DNA of 64,000 bases from Bacteroidales bacterium (lineage in GTDB: Bacteria; Bacteroidota; Bacteroidia; Bacteroidales; Lentimicrobiaceae): assembly GCA_016788045.1 (NCBI GenBank), contig JAEUTG010000044.1, positions 97,563-161,562 on the forward strand, written 5' to 3'. This document shows positions 43,441-52,173 of this stretch, piece after piece (position 1 is the stretch's first letter; each line of letters begins with the position of its first letter). The notes under the pieces were generated by a model. That model was not told the origin of the DNA, did no database searches, and worked only from the letters and a program-made list of their open reading frames with translations. Both the position numbers and the translations under genes were made by a program.

Positions 43441-44700
43441 ATGGAAAAACCGGAACAAAACAAGCTGTTTACACCTTCGGGGTGTTTTACCGGAGATACA
43501 CTTTCACGGTATGGTAAGGGTTTGTTGTCAGCAGAGGAGAAAACGCTGGCTGACGTCCACCTGGGCCAATGTGAACTGTGCACGCTGGCGTTGGAGGGTT
43601 TCAGGCTTTCTGATGAAAACGCATTTTCTGAAGACCTTGAATGGCTGAACCAGCGCTTTTCATCCGATGATTCCGGAGTTGAAATGCCTGAAATCGCCGG
43701 TAATGAAACCACTGAATCTGCAAGAGGGTTTGAAGGACCGCGATTCCCCAGGTTGAGCCCCGGAGAAATGGAGGAATTTAGCAGAAGAATCAAAGAGCAG
43801 GCTGAAAAACAGGCTTCAGAGACTTCCCCTGCAATTCCCGATCAGCCTGAACCAAAGAAAAAAGGGAAAACCCGCTTCCTTTCCGGAAAATATGCACTCA
43901 TTGCAGCCAGCTTATTGGTGTTGCTGACCGTGGGTGGCATTCAGCTCTATCTGTCTCAACTGGGTAAAGAAAAAAACCAGCTTCAGATGGCTGATCAGAC
44001 AAAGCCGGAACAGGATACCATAGAGAAATTGCTGCACACCCCACAACTTTCAGCAGAAGAAAAAACTGCTGAGTCAAAGGCAAGCACTCCACCCCGACCG
44101 GAAATATCAGAAACTGTAACCATAGAGCAGGATATTGAATTAGCCATTGTAAATGATGAAGCTGCCACTGAATTCACGAGACAGCCGGAACCGGAAGTAA
44201 GCATAAATGAACCGATTGCTGCAGCGCCTGCCGGTACTTCAAAGGTCACTGAAACCGCTGTTGAACAGGAGGAAACCCAGGCTTCTGTTGATGGTGTCGC
44301 TGTAATTTCAAGCCGTGAGGCTGTCAGCCGGAAAGGCAGCAACACGAAGGCCAATGTTGATGAGGAAGAGGTGGCAGAAGCAGAGATTTTCAGCGTTGTG
44401 GAAGAATCTCCACAGTACCCTGGAGGGGAGGACGCATGGCAAAAATTTCTGGTTGAAAATTTCCGCTATCCTGAGGCTGCCAAAGAAGCCTCCGTTCAGG
44501 GAACCGTATATGTTACTTTTGTTGTTGAGAAAGACGGAAGTATCACAGAACCAGTAGTTTTAAGAGGGATCGGAGCAGGGTGCGATGAAGAAGCCCTGCG
44601 TGTAATAAAGCAAATGCCCCGCTGGATACCGGGTAAGCAAAGGGGTAAACCGGTCAGGGTCAGGTTTAACATACCAGTTAAATTTACACTGGCAGGATAG
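43441..44700 (+). CDS. Membrane anti-sigma factor fused to TonB_C domain
   Basis: The 419-residue protein has a cytoplasmic zinc-finger-like motif H40-x3-C44-x2-C47 (VHLGQCELC), as in ZAS anti-sigma factors. A transmembrane helix (~151-171) is followed by a long acidic Glu/Thr/Pro-rich periplasmic spacer (~175-325) and a TonB_C domain (~330-419; EESPQYPGGEDAWQKFL, GCDEEALRVIKQMPRWIPG). Translation is coupled to the sigma gene (1-nt gap). The layout suggests that events sensed by the periplasmic TonB_C end release the sigma factor. Identity as anti-sigma is inferred from the finger and the gene order. Confidence 0.85.
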   Translation: MEKPEQNKLFTPSGCFTGDTLSRYGKGLLSAEEKTLADVHLGQCELCTLALEGFRLSDENAFSEDLEWLNQRFSSDDSGVEMPEIAGNETTESARGFEGPRFPRLSPGEMEEFSRRIKEQAEKQASETSPAIPDQPEPKKKGKTRFLSGKYALIAASLLVLLTVGGIQLYLSQLGKEKNQLQMADQTKPEQDTIEKLLHTPQLSAEEKTAESKASTPPRPEISETVTIEQDIELAIVNDEAATEFTRQPEPEVSINEPIAAAPAGTSKVTETAVEQEETQASVDGVAVISSREAVSRKGSNTKANVDEEEVAEAEIFSVVEESPQYPGGEDAWQKFLVENFRYPEAAKEASVQGTVYVTFVVEKDGSITEPVVLRGIGAGCDEEALRVIKQMPRWIPGKQRGKPVRVRFNIPVKFTLAG

Positions 44701-44859
44701 TTGCTGAAGTTTTTTATAAAGTAATATTCGAAGCTTTTGTTTAATTTGCAAGGCTTCTTCAGGGATAAGCGTTTTGTTGCTGTTAAATTTAAGTTAAGAA
44801 ACTTTAAACCGGAGTTTCATTTTTTTGTGTTCACTGATTAAAGCATAAGATATCTACCG

Positions 44860-46659
44860 ATGAGATTTAAGAACTTCACCATGATGCTGATCACCGCCGG
44901 GATGGTGATTCATTCCTGTTTTTCTTCTGCACAAACAATTTCCACCACCATCGGAAGTGATTCTTCCAGATATAGCCTGGAGTTTGTGAAGGATGATTTC
45001 ATTGCAGCATCTCTTGACAGCCTGGCCAACCTGAAGTATTTTGATGGTTATGATTGTGCTTCGGCCAGCGAAATTGAGAATATCTTTGGTTTTTCGGCCG
45101 GTTTTGTTCCGGTTTATGCTGATTCTGTTTATTACAACAGAATAAAAAAACTCAGGGCACAGTCTTCGATCAATCTAACTTATAACCAATACGTTAAAGA
45201 TTATATTGAATTGTATGCGGTTAAAAAACGTGGGCTTACCGAGCGGGTTATGGGTCTGGCCCAGATTTATTTTCCGCTTTTCGAAGAGCAGCTTGATCGT
45301 TTTAACATGCCCCTTGAACTCAAGTACCTGGCCATTGTTGAATCGGCCCTGAATCCGGTAGCCAAATCTCCGGTTGGCGCATCTGGCCTGTGGCAGTTTA
45401 TGTACGGAACAGGGAAAGCCTACAACCTGAATGTTACATCGCTGGTCGACGACCGCCGTGATCCCATCAAATCTACCATTGCCGCTTGTCAGCACATGAA
45501 TGATCTGTACAAAATGTACCACGACTGGCTGCTGGTACTGGCGGCTTACAATTCAGGTGCAGGAAACGTCAACAAAGCCATCCGCAGGTCAGGCGGAAAA
45601 ATGGATTTCTGGCAGATCAGGCCTTTTTTGCCCCTGGAAACCCGTGGATATGTTCCCGCTTTTATAGCTGTAAATTATGTGATGAGCTATGCTGCCGAGC
45701 ACAACCTGCGACCGGTTCAGCCAAGGTTTTATCATTATGAAATTGATACGGTTCTGGTTAAAGACGTGCTTTCTTTCGGTCAGATTTCCACCATGCTGAA
45801 CCTTCCCATCGAAGAGATACAGTTTCTCAATCCATCGTTCAAAAATGGTGTTGTCCCGGCAACCAAAGGAAATTATTATGCCTTAAGACTTCAGAAGAAG
45901 AACATCCCTGATTTTGTTAACAACGAAGCTCAATTGTATGCCTTCAGAGCCCAGTCTGAAAACGAAAAAGAGCAGTTGCTCAATATGATGAAATCTGTGA
46001 CCCAGGCTGAGTATCACAAAGTCCGCAAAGGTGAAACGCTGGCTTCTGTTGCAAAGAAATACCGCTGCTCAACCAGTGAACTGAAACGATGGAACCGTTT
46101 AAAATCAACCCGTCTGAAGGCCGGACAACGACTGGTTGTAAGACCGGAAAGCACAATGCCTGTTCAGTTGGCCAACAAAGTCGCAAAAGCAGATTCAACC
46201 GTTGTTGCAAAAGCTGAAACTTCCAAAGAAAAAGCACAAGCTGTTGCTGACAATATTGAAGATAAACCTGTTTCTTCAACCCGGATAGAAAATAAATATC
46301 ACAAAGTAAAACCGGGTGAATCGCTCGGAAAAATTGCCGATAAATACAACACATCACTGGCCAATCTGAAAAAGTGGAATAAAATCAAAGGTTCCACCAT
46401 TCATCCGGGAGATAAACTGATTGTCGGAAAGACAGAAATTGCTGAGCAACTTGCAGAAACCAAGGTGGAAAATACCCCAAAAACCAAACAAAGCAACACC
46501 CTGGATTTTATTTATTACACAGTAAGACAAGGTGATACATTGTGGAAAATTGCTCAAAAGCACAACAGCGATGTAGAAGAAATTAAAAAACTGAACAACA
46601 TTTCCAACGAAAAATCCATCAAACCCGGACAGAAGATCAAAGTGGGGGTAGTTTCCTGA
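44860..46659 (+). CDS. mltD: MltD-like lytic transglycosylase with three LysM domains
   Basis: The 599-residue protein has a signal peptide (~1-25). The SLT-type catalytic domain (~135-290) carries catalytic Glu161 in YLAIVESALNP, followed by GASGLWQFM and AAYNSGAGNVNKA. Three LysM peptidoglycan-binding repeats lie at ~385-428, ~480-523 and ~553-597 (VRKGETLASVAKKY, VKPGESLGKIADKY, VRQGDTLWKIAQKH), separated by Lys/Ala-rich linkers. It cleaves the glycan backbone of peptidoglycan. It has its own terminator. Confidence 0.93.
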   Translation: MRFKNFTMMLITAGMVIHSCFSSAQTISTTIGSDSSRYSLEFVKDDFIAASLDSLANLKYFDGYDCASASEIENIFGFSAGFVPVYADSVYYNRIKKLRAQSSINLTYNQYVKDYIELYAVKKRGLTERVMGLAQIYFPLFEEQLDRFNMPLELKYLAIVESALNPVAKSPVGASGLWQFMYGTGKAYNLNVTSLVDDRRDPIKSTIAACQHMNDLYKMYHDWLLVLAAYNSGAGNVNKAIRRSGGKMDFWQIRPFLPLETRGYVPAFIAVNYVMSYAAEHNLRPVQPRFYHYEIDTVLVKDVLSFGQISTMLNLPIEEIQFLNPSFKNGVVPATKGNYYALRLQKKNIPDFVNNEAQLYAFRAQSENEKEQLLNMMKSVTQAEYHKVRKGETLASVAKKYRCSTSELKRWNRLKSTRLKAGQRLVVRPESTMPVQLANKVAKADSTVVAKAETSKEKAQAVADNIEDKPVSSTRIENKYHKVKPGESLGKIADKYNTSLANLKKWNKIKGSTIHPGDKLIVGKTEIAEQLAETKVENTPKTKQSNTLDFIYYTVRQGDTLWKIAQKHNSDVEEIKKLNNISNEKSIKPGQKIKVGVVS

Positions 46660-46687
46660 TTTTTATCAAAAGTATTGTTGGTATGAT

Positions 46688-46721
46688 AAAGCCGGTGCAT
46701 GATGTTGCCGGCTTTTTTTTA
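46688..46721 (+). terminator. Rho-independent terminator
   Basis: Stem aaagccgg/ccggcttt followed by a T-run, 29 nt after mltD. Confidence 0.88.
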
Positions 46722-46750
46722 TGTTTTTCTGCTACATACTAAAGAAGCAA

Positions 46751-46758
46751 TATCTTTG
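46751..46758 (+). promoter_or_regulatory. -7 box (TATCTTTG) for the DUF4837 gene
   Basis: TAnnTTTG match 27 nt before ATG 46785. Confidence 0.55.
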
Positions 46759-46784
46759 TTATTGATAAATAACTGATAAGCCAC

Positions 46785-47792
46785 ATGAAAGCATCACTGA
46801 AATTTGCGGGTATGAGTTTGATAACCCTGGCTATTTTGCTTTTTCTCTCTTCATGCAACGAAGAATCCAGATCCACAAAAGCTGAATCCACCGGCAAACC
46901 TTCAGAAATTCTGGTTGTTACCGGGAAACCTCTCTGGAAAAGTTCTGCCGGTGATTCTATCCGGGCATTTTTCAGTGGCCCGGCGGTTGGTCTACCTCAA
47001 CCCGAGCCCCTTTACAAACTGGCTCAGGTTGAAATTGATGAATTTAACCGGATATTGCAGCCGCACCGCAACATTTTTATTCTTGAAATTGATAGCAGTT
47101 TCTCCGCACCTCAGATAGAAATGAGACGAGATGTGTGGGCTGCACCGCAAAGGGTCGTAAAGATTACAGGTGCTTCAATAGAGGGAATAAAAAGTATTTT
47201 CGAACAGAAAAAATACGAGATCCTGAACCTATACGACAATGCTGAAATCGAAAGACAGCAGAAACTATATTCCAAATCATTGAATATTAAGGCGATTGAG
47301 CTGATTCAGAAGAAGTTCAATCTGAAGATGAATATTCCTGCCGACTATTATGTGGCGGTTGACAAGGATAATTTCCTGTGGATCAGAAGGGAAGCCAATA
47401 AACTGAGTCAGGGACTCATCCTCTATTCCTATCCCTATACAGATACCATCGCTTTTAACGGGAATAAGATAAAAGCGGTGAGAAATCAGTTTACTGAATT
47501 GTTTGTTCCCGGTCCCAGCGACAGTTCCTATATGATTGTTGCGGATGAATTCATAGAGCCGGTATTCCGGAGTATTAAACTTAAGGATGAACTGGCGGTT
47601 GAAACCAGGGGATTGTGGGAAGTCAGAAAAGATTTCATGGGTGGCCCCTATATCAGTTACACGTTTGTTGACAGGAAAAACAACATGGTTGTTACCCTCG
47701 ACGGGTATGTTTATGCCCCCAATGAAGAAAAAAGGGATCTTGTGAAACAAGTTCAGGCAATACTGCTTTCGTTCGAATTTATTGAAAAATAG
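46785..47792 (+). CDS. DUF4837 family lipoprotein
   Basis: The 335-residue protein has a lipoprotein signal ending LSSC (Cys24). The remainder fits DUF4837, a Bacteroidota envelope family of unknown function: PSEILVVTGKPLWKSSAGDS, FLWIRREANKLSQGLILYSYPY, ETRGLWEVRKDFMGGPYISY, VTLDGYVYAP. The gene is monocistronic between an MltD gene and the TetR promoter. Confidence 0.85.
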   Translation: MKASLKFAGMSLITLAILLFLSSCNEESRSTKAESTGKPSEILVVTGKPLWKSSAGDSIRAFFSGPAVGLPQPEPLYKLAQVEIDEFNRILQPHRNIFILEIDSSFSAPQIEMRRDVWAAPQRVVKITGASIEGIKSIFEQKKYEILNLYDNAEIERQQKLYSKSLNIKAIELIQKKFNLKMNIPADYYVAVDKDNFLWIRREANKLSQGLILYSYPYTDTIAFNGNKIKAVRNQFTELFVPGPSDSSYMIVADEFIEPVFRSIKLKDELAVETRGLWEVRKDFMGGPYISYTFVDRKNNMVVTLDGYVYAPNEEKRDLVKQVQAILLSFEFIEK

Positions 47793-47831
47793 GCGTTTAA
47801 GGGCACGATGATTTTTTTTCTTAAGAAAAAC

Positions 47832-47862
47832 TTGCATTGTGCTTTTTTTTGCCCTACTTTTG
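47832..47862 (+). promoter_or_regulatory. Promoter of the tetR-exporter operon
   Basis: TTG at 47832-47834 (-33) and TACTTTTG at 47855-47862 (-7) have 20-nt spacing, a good Bacteroidota promoter. Confidence 0.75.
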
Positions 47863-47879
47863 ACCAACTGGTTAAACCA
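47863..47879 (+). promoter_or_regulatory. Candidate TetR operator
   Basis: Two overlapping dyads directly after the -7 box: ACCA-AC-TGGT and TGGTT-A-AACCA. The position over the start point fits autorepression by the TetR encoded 30 nt downstream. Confidence 0.6.
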
Positions 47880-47908
47880 TTTAATTAAACTACCCGGTTA
47901 TTCTTCAA

Positions 47909-48520
47909 ATGACTGATTCTGATATAAATACCGAAAAATCAATCCTGCTTTCAGCCCGCAGGATTTTCACCATTAAAGGGTTTGATGGGGCCAGAATGCA
48001 GGAAATTGCCGATGATGCCGGCATCAACAAGGCATTGCTGCACTATTACTACAGAACAAAAGACAAGCTTTTCGAAGCCGTTTTTAAAGAAGTGCTCAAT
48101 GTGATCTTTCCGAAGATCATTTCGATACTTCAATCCCCGATTCCTGTATTTGAGAAAATTGAGAAAATAAGTCTGACTTACATTGAGCTGTTGAAAGAAA
48201 ATCCCGATCTGGCCATCTTCGTTTTTCACGAGATCAGCCGCAACCCACAGCGCCTTGTGGAGAATTTCAGAAATGCCGGGATCGATTTTGGAATTATCAG
48301 AAAGCAGATAACCCTTGAAGCAAAGCAGGGAGTTATTGTTTCTGTTAAAGCTGAACATCTGATTACCAACCTGATCAGCATGTGTGTGTTTCCGTTTATC
48401 GCCAAGCCAGTGCTTAAAGGCATGATGGGAATGAATGAAGAAGATTTTCAGCAATTTATTGAAGAAAGAAAAACGGTAATACCACACACCCTGATCTCAT
48501 CCTTAACACCCAACAAATGA
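47909..48520 (+). CDS. TetR/AcrR-family transcriptional regulator
   Basis: The 203-residue protein has an N-terminal helix-turn-helix (AARRIFTIKGFDGARMQEIA-like; the recognition part reads AGINKALLHYYYRTKDKLF) and a helical ligand-binding C-terminal domain. It is the first gene of an efflux operon and overlaps the tolC-like start by ATGA, so it probably represses this operon. The effector is unknown. Confidence 0.92.
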   Translation: MTDSDINTEKSILLSARRIFTIKGFDGARMQEIADDAGINKALLHYYYRTKDKLFEAVFKEVLNVIFPKIISILQSPIPVFEKIEKISLTYIELLKENPDLAIFVFHEISRNPQRLVENFRNAGIDFGIIRKQITLEAKQGVIVSVKAEHLITNLISMCVFPFIAKPVLKGMMGMNEEDFQQFIEERKTVIPHTLISSLTPNK

Positions 48521-49794
48521 AAGCAATGAATATAGGACTGGTCTGGCTGATTTTACTCACCAGTACTGCAACCGCTCAGGTTGCTGGCCCGCTGACACTT
48601 GATTCATGCTATAAGCGTGCACTGGCCAATCACCCATTGGCCAGGCAATCTGAGCTTTTTGAAGAAGCCAGCCGGATTCAGGAGTCCGTTTTATCCACCG
48701 GTTATCTTCCTCAGGTTTCAATCGGCGGACAAGTCAGCTGGCAATCGGATGTTACCGCCCTGCCCATCTCTATTCCCAATGTAAGCATCCCTTCTCTTGA
48801 TAAAGACAGTTACAAAGTGAATCTGGATGTTAATCAGCTGATCTGGGATGGTGGATTGATCTCCCGGCAAAAGGAACTTGAAAAAGCCGGACTCCTGGTC
48901 AATCTGCAAACTGTTGAAATTGAAAATTATCGTCTGCGCGAAACAGTGAATCAGGTTTTCTTCACCATCCTGATCTTTCAGGAAAGAGAAAAGCTGCTCA
49001 GGCTCAGTATGTCTGAACTTCAGTCCAAACTACGAAAGATCCGTTCGGGTGTCGCCAACGGTATTGTTCTGCAGTCCAATGCCGACGTGCTGGATGCTGA
49101 AATCATTCATATAGAACAATCGCTTACAGAACTGGTGCACAGCAAGGCTTCTGCCATCTACAAGCTGGGAGAATTGACCGGTACAAGTCTCAGCAACAAC
49201 ATTGAACTGGAGATTCCTGTAACCGACAGTCTGCCACCGATGCTTACTGACATAAGACCGGAATACCGCCTTTTTGAGCTTCAGCAGGAAAAAATCGGCG
49301 TACAGAAATCCATGACCGGGATTAAAATGCTGCCCCGTATTGCCGCGTTCGGCACAGTGGGTTACGGAAAACCTGGTTTAAACATGCTTTCGAATCAGTT
49401 TGATGGGTTTGCTATGGTGGGTGCCCGTTTCTCATGGACAATCTGGAACTGGAATCAGCACCGCAAAGAAAGCAGGATCATTGCCATTCAACAGGATGTT
49501 ATTGAAACGCAGAAACAAAACTTTGAAAAAAACCAGCGAATCCTGCTGAATAGCCTGAAACAGGACATCCTCAAAACCGAAACCATGATTGCCGCTGACT
49601 TCAGAATTGTGAGTCTTCGTGATGCCGTGGAAAAGTCAGCAGCAGCTTTGCTTGACCAGGGATTGATTACTTCAACCGAGTACCTGACAGAGAAAAACCA
49701 GCAGACACAGGCTAAACTGAACCTTCAACTTCACAAGGTCCAGCTCCAGATGGCCCGTATCAATTATATCACAGCATCAGGAATGCTAAAATAA
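48517..49794 (+). CDS. TolC-family outer-membrane efflux protein
   Basis: The 425-residue protein has a signal peptide (~1-20, TATAQ). Two long coiled-coil/beta repeats of the TolC fold are visible (LDSCYKRALANHPLA, LNLDVNQLIWDGGLI, FSWTIWNWNQHRKES). It forms the outer-membrane duct of the tripartite exporter. The ATG overlaps the tetR stop. Confidence 0.9.
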   Translation: MKAMNIGLVWLILLTSTATAQVAGPLTLDSCYKRALANHPLARQSELFEEASRIQESVLSTGYLPQVSIGGQVSWQSDVTALPISIPNVSIPSLDKDSYKVNLDVNQLIWDGGLISRQKELEKAGLLVNLQTVEIENYRLRETVNQVFFTILIFQEREKLLRLSMSELQSKLRKIRSGVANGIVLQSNADVLDAEIIHIEQSLTELVHSKASAIYKLGELTGTSLSNNIELEIPVTDSLPPMLTDIRPEYRLFELQQEKIGVQKSMTGIKMLPRIAAFGTVGYGKPGLNMLSNQFDGFAMVGARFSWTIWNWNQHRKESRIIAIQQDVIETQKQNFEKNQRILLNSLKQDILKTETMIAADFRIVSLRDAVEKSAAALLDQGLITSTEYLTEKNQQTQAKLNLQLHKVQLQMARINYITASGMLK

Positions 49795-49822
49795 TCCGGA
49801 AACACAGAAAAACGCCAATCCG

Positions 49823-50713
49823 ATGAACACTTTCAAAACAATAATAATGCTGACAATGACCACTTTAATGATGGGATCGTGTAAGAATAGCAAAACGATT
49901 TCTGATGCTTACGGGAATTTCGAAGCCGAAGAAACCACCATTTCGAGCGAAGCCAACGGACGAATCATATGGCTGAATATTACCGAAGGCCAGTTGCTGA
50001 AGAAAGGAGATACTGTTGGGTTAATCGATACCACCGACCTCCATTACCGGTTGCTTCAGCTCCGGTCGCAGAAGGCTGCAATTCAGAGCAGAACTGCCGG
50101 GATACATGCTCAGGCTGCGGTTTATCAGCAGCAGAAGGCCAACCTGAACAATGACCTGCGGAGGATTGAAAACCTGCTCAAAGAACAGGCCGCCACACCA
50201 AAACAACTGGATGACATAACCGGCTCTATCCGGGTGATAGATCAGCAGATTTTCAGCGTAAAAACCCAGCTTGAATCAGTATCTGATGAAATAAAGGTCG
50301 TTGAAGCACAGATTTCACAGGTAAAGGAAGGCCTTAACCGGTGCTATATTGTCAACCCGGTTGAGGGCTCTGTGTTGTCAAGCTTTGCTGAAACCGGAGA
50401 AGTAACTGCTTTTGGAAAGCCACTCTACAAAATAGCCGACCTAAGCACTATGGAACTCAGGGTTTATGTTAGCGGAAAGATGCTTTCTTCCATTAAAACC
50501 GGTCAGAAAGCCAGGGTTTTCATCGATAATGAACAAGGGTTAGAAGAACTGACCGGATCAGTAACCTGGATCTCCCCTTCTGCAGAATTCACCCCAAAAA
50601 TCATACAGACCCGGGAGGAAAGGGTAAACCTGGTATATGCAGTGAAACTGCGTGTTGTGAACGATGGCAGGCTTAAAATAGCTATGCCGGCTGAAGTTAT
50701 TTTCGCTAAATAG
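49823..50713 (+). CDS. HlyD-family membrane-fusion lipoprotein
   Basis: The 296-residue protein has a lipoprotein signal MMGSC (Cys20). It has split lipoyl halves (TISSEANGRIIWLNITEGQ.LKKGDTV and NPVEGSVLSSFAETGEVTAFGKPLY), a helical hairpin between them and a C-terminal beta barrel. It connects the ABC permeases with TolC. It resembles the YbhG/MFP type of drug-efflux adaptors. Confidence 0.9.
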   Translation: MNTFKTIIMLTMTTLMMGSCKNSKTISDAYGNFEAEETTISSEANGRIIWLNITEGQLLKKGDTVGLIDTTDLHYRLLQLRSQKAAIQSRTAGIHAQAAVYQQQKANLNNDLRRIENLLKEQAATPKQLDDITGSIRVIDQQIFSVKTQLESVSDEIKVVEAQISQVKEGLNRCYIVNPVEGSVLSSFAETGEVTAFGKPLYKIADLSTMELRVYVSGKMLSSIKTGQKARVFIDNEQGLEELTGSVTWISPSAEFTPKIIQTREERVNLVYAVKLRVVNDGRLKIAMPAEVIFAK

Positions 50714-50753
50714 AGTATCTTCGGCTCATATTCACCAATCAAACTATGTAAAC

Positions 50754-51242
50754 ATGAAGCAGGTATTTTTTGCAGCCATTCTTGGCATCGGGTTTCTTTT
50801 ACCATCACTGGCTGCCGCGCAAACCAGTAAAGCTGACCGCATCTCAGGCATTTATTTAACCTACGATGACGAAACCGGGAAAGAGAAATCCCAGGTTAAG
50901 ATACACAAGGCATCCAATGGCCGGTATGTGGGTGAAATTGTCTGGCTGAAAGAGCCGAAAGAGACCAACGGAAAGGAAAAACTGGATAAAAACAACCCGG
51001 AAACCAAGCTGCAGTCCAGAAAAATTATGGGACTGCAGATACTCAAAGATTTCACTTACGATGCCGCAAACGATGAATGGAGCGGCGGCACTATCTACAA
51101 TCCGTCAAGTGGCAAGACCTACAATTGCTATATGAAATTTGAGAGTGGCAAGTCGTTAAAGATCAGGGGATACATCGGGAAAGCCTGGATGGGGCTGGGA
51201 AAAACCGCTGTATGGACCAAAGAAGAAACCATCAGGAAATAA
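50754..51242 (+). CDS. DUF2147 family exported protein
   Basis: The 162-residue protein has a signal peptide (~1-23, LAAAQ). DUF2147 features are seen: ISGIYLTYD at the N-terminus, WLKEP, GLQILKDFTYD, WSGGTIYNPSSGKTYNCYM and LKIRGYIGKAWMGLGKTAVW. The family is calycin-like with unknown function. Its place between the adaptor and the first ATPase, with 1 nt to the latter, suggests a role in or a cargo of the exporter. Confidence 0.88.
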   Translation: MKQVFFAAILGIGFLLPSLAAAQTSKADRISGIYLTYDDETGKEKSQVKIHKASNGRYVGEIVWLKEPKETNGKEKLDKNNPETKLQSRKIMGLQILKDFTYDAANDEWSGGTIYNPSSGKTYNCYMKFESGKSLKIRGYIGKAWMGLGKTAVWTKEETIRK

Positions 51243-51243
51243 C

Positions 51244-52173
51244 ATGGGTACGTCAGAATACGCAATTGAATGCGCATCAATCAGCAAGAGTTACGGAAAA
51301 GTTAAAGCCCTTCAGGAGCTGAGCTTTTCTGTAAAAAAAGGAGAGATTTTTGGTTTTATCGGTCCCGACGGGGCCGGTAAAACCACTCTTTTCCGTATTC
51401 TGACGACCCTTTTGCTACCTGATACCGGAACGGCTCTTGTTGATGGACTCGATGTTGTGAAGGATTACAAAGCCTTGCGGAGGATTCTTGGTTATATGCC
51501 TGGCCGGTTTTCATTGTATCAGGATTTGACAGTAGAGGAAAACCTGCAGTTTTTTGCGGGAATCTTTCAGGCCGATATCCGGGAAAACTATTACCTGATC
51601 AGGGATATCTACGAACAGATTGCTCCCTTTGCCAAACGCAAGGCGGGGAAGCTTTCCGGAGGTATGAAACAGAAACTTGCCCTATCGTGTGCCCTCATTC
51701 ACAAACCGGTGGTGCTGGTGCTCGATGAACCCACCACGGGAGTTGATGCTGTTTCGAGGCGGGAATTCTGGGAAATGCTCATCCGTCTTAAGAATGACGG
51801 GATTACCATTGTTGTGGCCACCCCTTATATGGATGAAGCCACATTGTGTGACCGGGTTGCGTTGATCCAGCACGGAAGGATCCTTGCCACCGATACACCG
51901 CAGGCCATAACCAATGCCTTTCCATGGCAGTTGTTTGAGGTAAAAAGTACCGACACCCTTAACATGATCAACCTGCTCAAGCAGCATCCGGAGGTTCACA
52001 ATGCCGATATGTTCGGTGAAACGGTTCATGTGAGTGTCAAACCCGGCCGTATTTCAGCAGATGATCTGTTCAGTTATCTTCAGGAACATGGCCACCTTCA
52101 GTCCGAAATAATCCAGGGAAACCCCGGAATCGAGGACTGTTTCATCGATCTGATGCGCATGACCAATGAGTAA
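51244..52173 (+). CDS. ABC exporter ATPase 1 (degenerate Q- and H-loops)
   Basis: The 309-residue ATPase has Walker A GPDGAGKTT (40-48, with Asp for the usual Asn), signature LSGGMKQ (137-143) and Walker B VLVLDE (157-162). The Q-loop position is Gly87 (GYMPGRF) and the H-loop position is Pro194 (VATPYMDEA), so both switch residues are lost. It probably pairs with ATPase 2, whose start overlaps its stop. A C-terminal ~80-residue extension is present. The heterodimer drives the two ABC-2 permeases downstream. Confidence 0.93.
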   Translation: MGTSEYAIECASISKSYGKVKALQELSFSVKKGEIFGFIGPDGAGKTTLFRILTTLLLPDTGTALVDGLDVVKDYKALRRILGYMPGRFSLYQDLTVEENLQFFAGIFQADIRENYYLIRDIYEQIAPFAKRKAGKLSGGMKQKLALSCALIHKPVVLVLDEPTTGVDAVSRREFWEMLIRLKNDGITIVVATPYMDEATLCDRVALIQHGRILATDTPQAITNAFPWQLFEVKSTDTLNMINLLKQHPEVHNADMFGETVHVSVKPGRISADDLFSYLQEHGHLQSEIIQGNPGIEDCFIDLMRMTNE

